DNA of 64,000 nucleotides, taken from contig NZ_JAHKQE010000022.1 of assembly GCF_018860855.1 (NCBI RefSeq), positions 1 through 64,000 on the forward strand, read 5' to 3'. Positions 34,502 through 44,095 of the stretch are shown one piece after another (the stretch's first letter is position 1; each line of letters opens with the position of its first letter). The DNA comes from Amphritea atlantica (GTDB taxonomy: Bacteria; Pseudomonadota; Gammaproteobacteria; Pseudomonadales; Balneatricaceae). The notes below the pieces were generated by a model. The model made no database searches. It had not been told where the DNA came from and was given only the letters and a program-made list of their open reading frames with translations. The translations under genes were made by a program, and so were the position numbers.

Positions 34502-35326
34502 TTATTTACCCAGCTCTTCAGCCATCGCTTGTGCTCTATTGCTACAGGCTTGCATGCCGTTATCGATGATCTCAGGCAGTCCTTGCGCGATGAAGGTTTT
34601 AATCGCTTGTTCGGTAGTACCGTTCGGCGAACAGACTCGGCGACGCAATTCGGCGGGTTCAACATCGCTTTGACGGGCCATCTCTGCGGCACCTAAGGCC
34701 GTCTGAATCGTTAGCTGTTGCGCTATTTCGTGGCTCAGTCCGAGTTTTTCACCGGCAGCGACCATCGCTTCCATGATTAAGAAGTAGTAAGCCGGGCCAC
34801 TACCGGAAACTGCTGTCACGGCATCGAGTTGCGGTTCGTTATCAACCCATAGGGCCAGCCCAGTCGCTTGCATCACCTGTTCTGTCTGTTGACGCTGGGT
34901 ATCTGAAACCTGTGGATTAGCATAAAGACCACAGGCGCCTTTTTGTACCAGCGACGGCGTATTTGGCATACAGCGTACCAGTGCAATATTGCCGCCGAGC
35001 CATTGTTCTAAGCTGTTGCAAAGTACGCCTGCGGCCACTGACACGATCAGCGGCTGATGTTGCTGTACCGCTTCGGCCATCGACTGAGCAACGGTTTTTA
35101 ATATCTGCGGCTTAACGGCGAGAATGACAATGTCTGCGGCTGCGACGGCGGCGTTGTTATCGGTTGTGGTATGCATCCCTTGTTGCTTAAGGTCAGCCAG
35201 TTTTTCTAACTGAGTGCCGGTGGTCCAGATGTTAGCGGCTGGGTAGCCGTTGCTGAGCAGTCCGCCGATGATCGCCCGAGCCATGTTGCCGGCGCCGATA
35301 AATGCCAGTGTTGGTTGTGTACTCAC
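34502..35326 (-). CDS. proC: Pyrroline-5-carboxylate reductase
   Basis: A 274-residue NADPH enzyme for the last step of proline synthesis. FIGAGNMARAIIGGL is the Rossmann start, AVKPQ and MPNTPSLVQKGACG follow, and the C-terminal DAVTAVSGSGPAY is the substrate site. It starts with GTG. A 60-base gap separates it from yggS upstream. Confidence 0.95.
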   Translation of the reverse strand: MSTQPTLAFIGAGNMARAIIGGLLSNGYPAANIWTTGTQLEKLADLKQQGMHTTTDNNAAVAAADIVILAVKPQILKTVAQSMAEAVQQHQPLIVSVAAGVLCNSLEQWLGGNIALVRCMPNTPSLVQKGACGLYANPQVSDTQRQQTEQVMQATGLALWVDNEPQLDAVTAVSGSGPAYYFLIMEAMVAAGEKLGLSHEIAQQLTIQTALGAAEMARQSDVEPAELRRRVCSPNGTTEQAIKTFIAQGLPEIIDNGMQACSNRAQAMAEELGK

Positions 35327-35386
35327 GTTAAATTCCTGATCTTAAAATTATCTGTAAAGTTAACTCTGCTTTAAGGCTCAGAGAGT

Positions 35387-36085
35387 CTATTGACTATAAT
35401 CCCGAGGGCCAAACAGTGCCGTACCGATGCGTACTATTGTTGCGCCTTCCAAAATAGCCGCTTCCATGTCACTCGACATACCCATTGAGAGTGTATCGAG
35501 CGGGGCGTTGGGCAACAACTGTTGTAGGGTTGTTAATAATTCACGCATCTGCGCAAAGGGCGCTCGCTGACGTTGCGGATCATTGCTGCTAGCAGGAATC
35601 GCCATTAGCCCACGTAATCGGATATTCTCTAAGGTGGCGACCTCGGTGGCCAGCGCGGTTAACTCAGCGGGAAGGACGCCGGACTTACTCGCTTCTTCGC
35701 TAATATTGACCTGAAGGCAGATATTTAATGGCGACATGCCTGCAGGGCGTTGATCATTGAGTCGTTGAGCGACCTTAAAACGGTCAACACTGTGTACCCA
35801 GCTAAAATTCTCAGCAATTGGCCGAGTTTTGTTGGACTGTATTGGGCCGATAAAGTGCCAGCAAATATCCAGATCGCTGAGGGCATCCATCTTGTCCAGC
35901 GCTTCTTGGAGATAGTTTTCACCAAAATCCCGTTGTCCATCGGACCACGCTTGACGTAACTCATCAGCCGGACGTGTTTTGCTGACCGCCAGCAGTTTTA
36001 TACTCTGTGGTTGCCGTTGTGCTTGTGTTGCTGCGGCAGAGATTTGTGCGCGAAGCTGGTCGAGACGATCTGTTATCTGTGTCAT
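35387..36085 (-). CDS. yggS: PLP homeostasis protein YggS
   Basis: A 232-residue fold-type III PLP-binding protein. The PLP lysine is Lys 36 in LLAVSKTRPA. FGENYLQEALDK, WHFIGPIQSNKT and the phosphate-binding LSMGMSSDMEAAI are family motifs. It has no enzymatic reaction known and buffers PLP. It starts the leftward operon and diverges from pilT, a neighbour pair very common in gammaproteobacteria. Confidence 0.95.
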   Translation of the reverse strand: MTQITDRLDQLRAQISAAATQAQRQPQSIKLLAVSKTRPADELRQAWSDGQRDFGENYLQEALDKMDALSDLDICWHFIGPIQSNKTRPIAENFSWVHSVDRFKVAQRLNDQRPAGMSPLNICLQVNISEEASKSGVLPAELTALATEVATLENIRLRGLMAIPASSNDPQRQRAPFAQMRELLTTLQQLLPNAPLDTLSMGMSSDMEAAILEGATIVRIGTALFGPRDYSQ

Positions 36086-36447
36086 ATTGTAAAAACTAGC
36101 GATTGGCTATGATGAGTGATTCTGATAAAACGGACATACAGTACTTATATTATACGCTGCAACCCGTTAGGGTTAAGGCAGTATCATACCAGAGAACCCG
36201 AATTAACCCGTGAATATTTGCCGTTGGGTAAAGGGAGATTCGATAGATGCTAGGATGTTTTTCCACTGTTTACGGTAAATCATCCCTAAAGCTGACCCAA
36301 ATAGGGGTTAAGGCCTTTATAAGCAGGGTGACTGCTTTTATTATGGGAAGGGTCATGCGCGATTTATTAATCCTTTTTGGTTAAGGCTGTGACGCTTACA
36401 GATAATCAACGGAGCTGCTGGTCGGCTCCCTAAACACCAGAGAAGCC
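36086..36447. other. Divergent intergenic region between yggS and pilT (362 bp)
   Basis: No open frame of interest is seen. It holds the yggS -10 candidate at 36149-36154 and a small hairpin GGAGC (36411-36415) / GCTCC (36425-36429) just upstream of the pilT start. Several GGGTTA/TTAACCC-like runs recur (36165-36200, 36304-36312). No good sigma-54 or sigma-70 hexamer pair was recognised for pilT. Confidence 0.4.
36149..36154 (-). promoter_or_regulatory. Candidate -10 element for yggS
   Basis: A perfect TATAAT on the leftward strand, about 64 bases upstream of the yggS start codon. The -35 position (CTTAAC at 17-base spacing) is weak. Placement in the divergent gap supports it. Confidence 0.4.
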
Positions 36448-37482
36448 ATGGATATTACAGAACTTTTATCTTTTACCGTTCAGCAAGGAGCATCCGACCT
36501 CCATATCACCGCGGGCATGCCTCCGGTTATTCGGGTTGATGGTGAGGTCCGCAGGATTAAACTGCCTTCTCTGGAGCATAAGCAGGTTCATACGCTGATT
36601 TACGACATCATGAACGATCGGCAGCGTAAGGATTATGAAGAGCGGTTTGAAACCGACTTCTCATTCGAAGTGCCGGGCTTGGCACGTTTTCGTGTTAACG
36701 CATTTAACCAAAACCGCGGTGCTGCTGCTGTTTTCCGGACCATCCCTAGTCGTGTATTGACCATGGATGATCTAGGAATGGGACAAGTGTTTCGTAACCT
36801 AGCGGAAAACCCCAGAGGCTTGGTGCTGGTGACCGGCCCTACGGGTTCGGGTAAAAGTACCACGTTGGCGGCGATGGTGGATTACATCAACGATACCCGT
36901 AATGAGCATATTCTGACCATTGAAGATCCTATCGAATTTGTCCATCAGAGTAAGAAGTGCCTAGTTAACCAGCGTGAGGTTCACCGAGATACACTTGGGT
37001 TTGATGAAGCCCTCCGCTCGGCGTTACGTGAAGACCCGGATATCATCCTTGTAGGTGAGATGCGAGATCTTGAGACTATCCGTCTGGCGCTTACGGCAGC
37101 TGAAACCGGCCACTTGGTGTTTGGCACCTTGCACACCACCTCCGCGGCTAAAACCATTGACCGTATTATCGATGTATTCCCCGCTGCCGAGAAATCGATG
37201 GTGCGTTCTATGTTATCGGAGTCTCTGCAAGGGGTTATCTCTCAGACATTGTTGAAAAAACCGAAAGGTGGTCGAGTGGCGGCCCATGAGATTATGGTCG
37301 GCACACCGGCGATACGTAACCTGATTCGTGAAGATAAAGTGGCACAGATGTACTCAGCGATTCAAACCGGTGCCAGTTTCGGTATGGTTACGCTGGATCA
37401 GTCACTGGCTGATTTGGTGAAAAAAGGTGTCATTACCCGTGAAGCTGCACGTGCTAAAGCCATGAATTCTACGAATTTCTAA
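36448..37482 (+). CDS. pilT: Type IV pilus retraction ATPase PilT
   Basis: A 344-residue hexameric secretion ATPase that retracts type IV pili. The start (ITELLSFTVQQGASDLHITAG) is the PilT signature. Walker A is GPTGSGKST (130-138), and the Asp box, Walker B (DPDIILVGEMRD) and His box (LVFGTLHTTSA) follow. The AIRNLIRE motif needed for retraction is present. Length is the usual 344. pilU follows after 15 bases. Confidence 0.97.
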   Translation: MDITELLSFTVQQGASDLHITAGMPPVIRVDGEVRRIKLPSLEHKQVHTLIYDIMNDRQRKDYEERFETDFSFEVPGLARFRVNAFNQNRGAAAVFRTIPSRVLTMDDLGMGQVFRNLAENPRGLVLVTGPTGSGKSTTLAAMVDYINDTRNEHILTIEDPIEFVHQSKKCLVNQREVHRDTLGFDEALRSALREDPDIILVGEMRDLETIRLALTAAETGHLVFGTLHTTSAAKTIDRIIDVFPAAEKSMVRSMLSESLQGVISQTLLKKPKGGRVAAHEIMVGTPAIRNLIREDKVAQMYSAIQTGASFGMVTLDQSLADLVKKGVITREAARAKAMNSTNF

Positions 37483-37497
37483 TACGGAGCGGTGTTT

Positions 37498-38664
37498 GTG
37501 GATATTACCCAATTACTTAAAGTGATGGCGGACCGTGAGGCCTCGGATCTGTTTATAACCGCTGGCGCGCGTCCTAGTATTAAGGTCGACGGCACCATCA
37601 AGGCGTTAACCAAGGAATCATTGAAGCCGGCCCTAGCGCGTGAACTAACCTATAGTACGATGAATGATAAGCAGTTAGCGGAATTTGAAGGCACCCATGA
37701 GTGTAATTTCGCTATCAGTGCCCACGGAATCGGCCGTTTTCGTGTGAGTGCTTTCTTTCAACGTAACTCGCCTGGCATGGTGTTACGACGCATCAATACC
37801 TATATTCCAACGATGGAAGAGCTAAACCTACCCCCCGTTTTAAAAGATCTAGCAATGACCAAGCGAGGGTTGATACTGTTTGTCGGCGGTACCAGTACCG
37901 GTAAATCAACCTCGTTAGCTTCGATGATCGATTATCGGAATACGAATAGCGCGGGTCATATCATCACCATTGAAGATCCTATTGAGTATGTTCACGAACA
38001 TAAGCAAAGCGTCATTACCCAACGGGAAGTCGGGTTGGATACCGAGTCATTTGAAATTGCCTTAAAGAATACGTTACGGCAGGCGCCTGATGTTATTTTG
38101 ATGGGTGAGATTCGTAGTTCGGATACCATGGGGTACGGTTTAACCTTCGCCGAGACCGGCCATCTATGTATGGCAACGCTGCACGCGAATAATGCTAACC
38201 AAGCGTTAGATCGTATTATTAGTTTCTTCCCGCCGGCACATCATGCACAGATCTGGATGGACCTTTCTCTGAACCTTAAGGCGATTGTGGCGCAGCAACT
38301 ACTGCCAACCAAAGATGGTAAGGGGCGTCGGGCGGTGGTTGAAGTGATGATTAATACGCCACTGATGCAAGACCTGATTCGTAAAGGTGAGGTGCATGAG
38401 CTGAAAGAGGTGATGAGCAAATCCACTAACCTAGGCATGCAGACTTTTGATCAGGCACTCTTTCAAGAGTATAAAGATGGCACTATTAGTTATGATGTAG
38501 CGCTGGCACATGCGGATTCACCGAATGATCTGCGCTTGATGATTAAGTTAAATGCATCGACTAATCCTAGTCTTGATGGAGGCACTGAGGATGCAGGCTT
38601 CTTCCTGCAGGATGATGCCGATTTCTTGCAGAATGATGGCGTTATCGATGTTAAAGGGATGTAG
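37498..38664 (+). CDS. pilU: Type IV pilus ATPase PilU
   Basis: A 388-residue PilT paralogue that assists PilT under load. Walker A is GGTSTGKST (130-138), and Walker B is DVILMGEIRSSD. It has the longer C-terminal tail of PilU, rich in Asp (GFFLQDDADFLQND). The open frame starts at GTG 37492, but GGAG (37486-37489) sits eight bases before GTG 37498, so the latter is preferred. Twitching motility is implied; the pilus genes themselves lie elsewhere. Confidence 0.93.
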   Translation: MDITQLLKVMADREASDLFITAGARPSIKVDGTIKALTKESLKPALARELTYSTMNDKQLAEFEGTHECNFAISAHGIGRFRVSAFFQRNSPGMVLRRINTYIPTMEELNLPPVLKDLAMTKRGLILFVGGTSTGKSTSLASMIDYRNTNSAGHIITIEDPIEYVHEHKQSVITQREVGLDTESFEIALKNTLRQAPDVILMGEIRSSDTMGYGLTFAETGHLCMATLHANNANQALDRIISFFPPAHHAQIWMDLSLNLKAIVAQQLLPTKDGKGRRAVVEVMINTPLMQDLIRKGEVHELKEVMSKSTNLGMQTFDQALFQEYKDGTISYDVALAHADSPNDLRLMIKLNASTNPSLDGGTEDAGFFLQDDADFLQNDGVIDVKGM

Positions 38665-38704
38665 TTGGGCGCTATAGCCACGCTATCTCGGGCTTTATCT
38701 TCTG

Positions 38705-38729
38705 AAACCCCGCCACGATGGCGGGGTTT
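38705..38729 (+). terminator. Hairpin terminator-like element after pilU
   Basis: AAACCCCGCC (38705-38714) and GGCGGGGTTT (38720-38729) form a perfect 10-bp stem with loop ACGAT, between the convergent pilU and glnE stops. Only three T close the stem and no long T run follows, so termination strength is uncertain. It could serve both strands. Confidence 0.7.
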
Positions 38730-38783
38730 GTCGTTAGGGTTGCGTCATTAGTTGTTCATTACCTCATTAGCCCGCGAGTTAGC

Positions 38784-41681
38784 TTAGGCATCTAATTGAG
38801 CCTTCCAGATGCGTATCACTTCTTGGCGGTACTCTTCTAGTTCATTGGCACTAACGCTGTTAGTGCGCCCTTGTAGTACCTGTCGATGTCCCACTGAACG
38901 ATAATCTTTATAGGCCTCTCGGAGTGTCTGGGCATCGCCTTCAGTGATTACGCCGGTTTTCTCCATGGCATCTAGAATGCGAATGTTATCGGTATATTCG
39001 ATCAATTCTGGATATTGATGTGCAAAGGCTAAAGCGCTGTATTGCACAATAAATTCAATATCGACAATACCACCGCGATCCTGCTTTAAGTTGAAGAGTG
39101 TATCGCTATCTTTTTCTGACGTGCCGAGATGATCGCGCATTTTTTCACGCATCTGGATTACCTCTGAGGCTAGCAGCGTCAGATCTCGTGGTCGGCTGAG
39201 GACATCACTGCGAACCTGTTCAAACTTAGCCTTTAAGGAGGCTGAACCGGTAATTACCCGGGCTCGCACCAGTGCTTGATGTTCCCAAGTCCAAGCTTCT
39301 TTCTCTTGGTATTCCGAAAAAGCTTTCAGGGAGCTGACCAGTAAGCCTGATTTACCGGATGGACGTAGACGCATATCCACTTCATAGAGGTCACCACCGG
39401 TGGTAAAGGTGTTGAGGATATGAATGATTTTCTGACCTAAACGGGTGAAGAATACCGAGTTGGCAATCGGCTTTTTCCCTTCGGTGTATAAGCTGGCATC
39501 GGCATCATGAATAAATACTAGATCGAGATCTGATCCATAGGACAGCTCAATGCCTCCTAGCTTGCCGTAGCCGACAATAATAAAGTCGGGATCACAGGGA
39601 ACACTGGGAGATTTCATCGGTACGCCATGTTTGTCCGACAGTTGTCGCCAAGCGATGTCGAGGACGACATCCAGAATCACCTCTGCCAACCAAGTGAGAT
39701 AATCACTGACCTTCATGAGTGGCAGGGCACCGGTAATATCCGATGCTGCCACGCTTAACACATGGGCACTCTTGAAATAACGCAGGGTATCCATCAGTTG
39801 CTCTTCATCCTCTTCAGGAATACGCAGCAGCTGTTGCCTGAGATCAGATTGCAGCGTGTCTTTCGAAGGTGGCGAGTAGAGGCTGCGCTGATCGATTAAC
39901 TCATCCAGCAGTACCGGTTGTTTGGTCAGTGTCTCACTAAACCAAGCACTGGCGGAACAGAGCCGTACCAGTTGCTTCATGGCATCGGGGTTTTCCGCGA
40001 GTAACACCAAATAGGATGAGCGGCGGATGATCGCTTGAATCAGCAACAGTACCCGTTCGAGGGTTTCGCTGGCGTTATCCACCGCGGATATTTCGGTCAT
40101 CAGCTTGGGGAGTACCGCCAGCAAGCGTTCATGCCCAATCGCTTGCATTACCTGAACTGAGCGACTGGATTTCAGGTGGTTAAAGGCTTGCCACGCCTGC
40201 TGGGGATTATCTAACCCGTGTTGGGCAAAAAAGGCTTCTCCCTCTTCGGTTTCAAATTCACTGTTCCACAACAGCAGCCAGTCACTGTTGTGATCGTCCT
40301 GTTGCGGGTTTGTCTCTGCGGGGGCAATGACATCGGCAAAGTGTTCAGTGACTCGACTCCGCTGGTGGACTAGCGCTGTTATAAAGCTATCCCAATCGTC
40401 AAAGCCCATACTAAAGGCCATGCGTGCTTGGCCGATCGCATCCATGGGGAGTTCTTGTGTTTGTCGGTCGGCAACCGCCTGAATCACATGTTCCGCATTA
40501 CGTAAAAAGGTATAGGCTTCAGTCAGCTCGTTGATCGCTGCAGCAGGGATACCCATGGTTTCGGGTAGTAGCGGTAAAATATTTAATAGTTCTCGTTGTT
40601 GTAACCGTGGGTCACGCCCACCGCGGATCAGTTGGAACGCTTGGGCGATAAATTCGACCTCGCGGATTCCGCCGGCTCCTAGTTTGACATTACCTTGTAG
40701 GCCTTTACGGCGAACCTCTTTGTTGATCATCTCCTTCATCGAGCGGAGGGAATCAAAGGCGCTGAAGTCAATATATTTGCGGTAGACGAAGGGCCGTAAC
40801 ATCTCCAGTAGTTCGGCACCGGCCTGTTGATTACCCGCGACCACCCGGGCTTTGATCATGGCGTAGCGTTCCCAATCCCGGCCTTGGGTTTGATAATAAT
40901 CCTCCATCGCGGAAAAACTACAGACCAGTGGGCCGCTGGCACCGTAGGGGCGTAGACGCATATCGGTACGAAAAACAAAACCATCAGCGGTGATGTTATC
41001 CAGCGCTTGGATCAGTTTTTGGCCTAAACGGCTAAAGAAATCCTGATTGGCCAATACTCGGCGGCCACCTTCGGTCATACCTTTTTCGGGATAGGCGAAA
41101 ATGAGGTCAATGTCCGAAGACAGGTTGAGCTCATGAGCCCCTAGCTTACCCATGCCTAACACCACAAGTTGTTGAGGTTGTGAGGGCTGGCCTTCTGATG
41201 GGGAAGAGTGTGGCGTGCCCCACTTGCTGCAACAGTCGTTATACAGCCATTGCAGGGCTTCATCGATACAGGCATCCGCTAAAGCGGATAGATCAGCAGT
41301 TGTTGCTCTCATATCCACCGTGCGAGTGAGATCTCGCCAGATAATGCGGACCATCTCACGTTGTCTATACTGTCTTAAGTGATGATGGAGTTGCTCTTCA
41401 TTTTCGGCTGTTTTTAATCGCTGAGATAGCTGTTGTTGATATTCATCGGCCGGATAAGCGCGGTAAAGGTCGTTATGTTGCTGGAGTTCAGCGAGTAGCA
41501 TCGGCGAACGGCTTAGTTGGTCTGCAACATAGTCGCTACCGGCCAGTACTCGGATCAGGTCGCTATAAACCGTATCGCTCTGATCCGGACAATGGCTCAG
41601 AGCTTCTGAGACCTTGTCGAGGTTGAGTGTGACACTGGGTTGGATGAGAGCCGGAAGGGTCTGAATTAACTGGCTGAGCAT
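38784..41681 (-). CDS. glnE: Bifunctional glutamine synthetase adenylyltransferase / deadenylase
   Basis: A 965-residue regulator of glutamine synthetase. Two nucleotidyltransferase domains are evident: the N-terminal one (ELNLSSDIDLIFAYP, and FVFRTDMRLRPYGASGPLV) and the C-terminal one (ELSYGSDLDLVFIHD, and LYEVDMRLRPSGKSGLLV), each with the Gx(S/D)DxD metal motif and RLRP repeat. They flank the PII-responsive central region. Length matches the family (E. coli 946). It stands alone, convergent with pilU. Confidence 0.96.
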   Translation of the reverse strand: MLSQLIQTLPALIQPSVTLNLDKVSEALSHCPDQSDTVYSDLIRVLAGSDYVADQLSRSPMLLAELQQHNDLYRAYPADEYQQQLSQRLKTAENEEQLHHHLRQYRQREMVRIIWRDLTRTVDMRATTADLSALADACIDEALQWLYNDCCSKWGTPHSSPSEGQPSQPQQLVVLGMGKLGAHELNLSSDIDLIFAYPEKGMTEGGRRVLANQDFFSRLGQKLIQALDNITADGFVFRTDMRLRPYGASGPLVCSFSAMEDYYQTQGRDWERYAMIKARVVAGNQQAGAELLEMLRPFVYRKYIDFSAFDSLRSMKEMINKEVRRKGLQGNVKLGAGGIREVEFIAQAFQLIRGGRDPRLQQRELLNILPLLPETMGIPAAAINELTEAYTFLRNAEHVIQAVADRQTQELPMDAIGQARMAFSMGFDDWDSFITALVHQRSRVTEHFADVIAPAETNPQQDDHNSDWLLLWNSEFETEEGEAFFAQHGLDNPQQAWQAFNHLKSSRSVQVMQAIGHERLLAVLPKLMTEISAVDNASETLERVLLLIQAIIRRSSYLVLLAENPDAMKQLVRLCSASAWFSETLTKQPVLLDELIDQRSLYSPPSKDTLQSDLRQQLLRIPEEDEEQLMDTLRYFKSAHVLSVAASDITGALPLMKVSDYLTWLAEVILDVVLDIAWRQLSDKHGVPMKSPSVPCDPDFIIVGYGKLGGIELSYGSDLDLVFIHDADASLYTEGKKPIANSVFFTRLGQKIIHILNTFTTGGDLYEVDMRLRPSGKSGLLVSSLKAFSEYQEKEAWTWEHQALVRARVITGSASLKAKFEQVRSDVLSRPRDLTLLASEVIQMREKMRDHLGTSEKDSDTLFNLKQDRGGIVDIEFIVQYSALAFAHQYPELIEYTDNIRILDAMEKTGVITEGDAQTLREAYKDYRSVGHRQVLQGRTNSVSANELEEYRQEVIRIWKAQLDA

Positions 41682-41725
41682 AATCGAGGTACTCTGTTCG
41701 GTGGCCGATTGATTCTTTCAGCTTA

Positions 41726-41743
41726 ACAAAAAGCACTTTTTGT
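41726..41743. promoter_or_regulatory. AT-rich palindrome upstream of glnE
   Basis: ACAAAAAG (41726-41733) and CTTTTTGT (41736-41743) are perfect 8-bp arms around CA. It lies 45 bases upstream of the glnE start in the divergent gap to the phosphate transporter genes. It could be an operator; the protein that would bind it is unknown. Confidence 0.35.
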
Positions 41744-41969
41744 CTCGATAGATTTAATCATGATAAGTACGTCATAAAAAATTAATAATCAGAATGGTGT
41801 ATGATAAAAAACTGATAAAACAGATAGTTATATATAAATAGCAGTGAGAAGGCTGGGATGTCTTTTTGTCTTCGAGTCAATATGATTACACTAATGTTTC
41901 ATTTTGACTACAAATAGATGTAAAGCCCACGTATACTCGCGCAAAATTTGCACTAACGCCGGTGATTTT

Positions 41970-42650
41970 ATGGTGACTAATAACCCGATTTTGCAGATGT
42001 TTGCACGATCTCCATTTCAGCCTATGCAAGAACATATTGCTAAGGCTCATTCCTGTGCAATTCAGTTGATCCCTTTTTTCGATGCGGTGATGGCTGAAGA
42101 CTGGGATAAAGCGGCTGAAGTTCAGCACAGCATAGCTGTGCTTGAAGGTGAAGCAGACTCAATGAAAAAAGAGATTCGCATGAATCTCCCTAATAGTTTA
42201 TTTCTTCCTGTTCCTCGAACCGATCTGTTAGAACTACTGCGTATGCAGGATAAGATCGCCAATCGTTCAAAAGATATTGCTGGCCTGATGCTAGGTCGGA
42301 AAATGTCGATTCCCACTCAAATACAACCGGCCATTGCTGAGTATATTCGCTCATCTCTCAGAACATCAGGGCAGGCGTTAATCGCGCTGAATGAACTGGA
42401 TGAACTGATCACGGCGGGTTTTCGTGGCCATGAAGTCGATGTCGTCGAAAAAATGATCCACGATCTCGATGATATGGAACACGATGCTGATGAGATGGAA
42501 CGTGAAGTTCGCTCCTCCCTGTTTGATGTAGAGAAAGACTTGCATCCGATCGACGCCATGTTCCTGTATCAGATTATTACTTGGATCGGTGATCTTGCCG
42601 ATAAAGCACAACAGGTAGGCAGTCGTCTGCAGTTGTTGCTGGCTAAGTAA
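41970..42650 (+). CDS. DUF47/PhoU-like phosphate transport accessory protein (TIGR00153 family)
   Basis: A 226-residue all-helical PhoU-like protein. NPILQMFARSPFQPMQEHI is the TIGR00153 start, and the two three-helix bundles contain acidic metal-binding patches (HDADEMEREV). It is found next to Pit transporters and probably controls them. The open frame goes back to 41904, but ATG 41970 has GGTGA five bases upstream and the family N-terminus. A TATACT at 41932-41937 could be the -10. Confidence 0.92.
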   Translation: MVTNNPILQMFARSPFQPMQEHIAKAHSCAIQLIPFFDAVMAEDWDKAAEVQHSIAVLEGEADSMKKEIRMNLPNSLFLPVPRTDLLELLRMQDKIANRSKDIAGLMLGRKMSIPTQIQPAIAEYIRSSLRTSGQALIALNELDELITAGFRGHEVDVVEKMIHDLDDMEHDADEMEREVRSSLFDVEKDLHPIDAMFLYQIITWIGDLADKAQQVGSRLQLLLAK

Positions 42651-42696
42651 TTGTTGCGAACAAACTTTCTCTGAATCTTTAAATTAGGTAGTTATC

Positions 42697-43962
42697 ATGA
42701 GCATCATTGCGGACTATGGCACTATTCTGGTCATTATGGCATGTGTGTTTGGATTCTTTATGGCCTGGGGTGTGGGCGCTAACGATGTGGCTAATGCGAT
42801 GGGGACCTCTGTTGGTTCAAAAGCATTAACCCTGAAACAAGCGATTATTATCGCTATTATCTTCGAATTTGCCGGTGCTTATCTGGCGGGTGGTGCGGTG
42901 ACCGCAACCATTCGTAAAGGGATTATTGATCCGGCTATCTTATCAGGCTCTCCGGAACTACTGGTATATGGCATGCTCTCGGCATTGCTAGCCGCCGGGA
43001 TCTGGCTGTTAATTGCTACCGCGATGGGCTGGCCGGTCTCAACCACACACTCTATCGTTGGCGCGATCGTTGGTTTTGCCGCAGTGGGTATCTCGGTTGA
43101 TGCGGTACATTGGGACAAGGTGGGTAAAATAGTTGCCAGTTGGGTGGTCTCCCCATTGACGGCAGGAGTGATCGCCTTCTTCCTGTTTCGTAGCGTACAA
43201 AAGCTTATTCTTGATACCGAACATCCATTTCGAAATGCAAAAAAATATGTGCCGATGTACATCTTCGTGGTCGGATTTATGATCTCGATGGTGACCTTTA
43301 CGAAGGGGCTTAAGCATGTGGGGCTGAATCCGGGCTTCGGTATGAGCGCGTTGATCTCGGTCGGCATTGGTTTGATTACGATGGGGCTGGGTGCTTTGAT
43401 GCTGCGAAAAATTCATGTTCGGGCGGAAGATAACGTGGATTATCACTTCACCAGTGTGGAAAAGGTATTTGGTGTCTTGATGATGTTCACCGCCTGCGCA
43501 ATGGCCTTTGCTCATGGTTCCAACGATGTTGCTAATGCGGTGGGTCCGCTGGCGGCAGTCGTAGGGGTTGTCGCCTCTGCCGGTGAAGTGGCACAGGAGT
43601 CATCCATGCCGGTCTGGATCCTGTTACTCGGTGGTAGTGGTATCGTTGCTGGGCTGGTGATGTATGGCCATAAGGTGATCGCCACCGTGGGTAATAATAT
43701 TACTGAACTGACCCCCAGCCGAGGTTTTGCCGCGACACTAGCGGCCGCTTCGACCGTGGTATTTGCTTCGGGTACCGGCTTGCCTATTTCGACAACGCAT
43801 ACTTTAGTGGGGGCGGTATTAGGTGTAGGTATGGCCCGAGGCCTTTCAGCACTGAACCTGCAGGTTGTTGGTACGATCTTTGTCTCTTGGATTGTGACGC
43901 TACCGGCCGGTGCATTGCTCTCTATCGTGATCTTCTTTAGCCTGAAAGGTATCTTCGGCTAA
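42697..43962 (+). CDS. pit: Low-affinity inorganic phosphate transporter Pit
   Basis: A 421-residue inner-membrane transporter with two halves of the PHO-4 fold. Each half carries the signature: GANDVANAMGTSVGSKALT and GSNDVANAVGPLAAV. Additional repeats are STTHSIVGAIVG and STTHTLVGAVLG. It moves phosphate with a cation. It follows its DUF47 partner by 46 bases. A strong bidirectional terminator follows at 43992-44024. Confidence 0.95.
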   Translation: MSIIADYGTILVIMACVFGFFMAWGVGANDVANAMGTSVGSKALTLKQAIIIAIIFEFAGAYLAGGAVTATIRKGIIDPAILSGSPELLVYGMLSALLAAGIWLLIATAMGWPVSTTHSIVGAIVGFAAVGISVDAVHWDKVGKIVASWVVSPLTAGVIAFFLFRSVQKLILDTEHPFRNAKKYVPMYIFVVGFMISMVTFTKGLKHVGLNPGFGMSALISVGIGLITMGLGALMLRKIHVRAEDNVDYHFTSVEKVFGVLMMFTACAMAFAHGSNDVANAVGPLAAVVGVVASAGEVAQESSMPVWILLLGGSGIVAGLVMYGHKVIATVGNNITELTPSRGFAATLAAASTVVFASGTGLPISTTHTLVGAVLGVGMARGLSALNLQVVGTIFVSWIVTLPAGALLSIVIFFSLKGIFG

Positions 43963-43991
43963 GGTTAACCATGCGCTAAGGCATTGAATAC

Positions 43992-44024
43992 AAAAAAGGC
44001 GATCATCTAATGATCGCCTTTTTT
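43992..44024 (+). terminator. Bidirectional intrinsic terminator
   Basis: A6 then GGCGATCAT (43992-44006) pairs with ATGATCGCC then T6 (44010-44024), loop CTA. Both strands end in a T6 run, so it can stop both pit (rightward) and pyrC' (leftward). Confidence 0.92.
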
Positions 44025-44095
44025 ATGTCTGGCATTTGCCGAGTTATCCTATCGAGCTATCCGCTGCGGCTAGGCCAGTTGTTATCGTGAAGTGA

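Noticed and set aside
43039-43515. A 158-codon leftward open frame inside pit
   Set aside because: Lies fully antisense to a conserved transporter and has no ribosome binding site or family motif.
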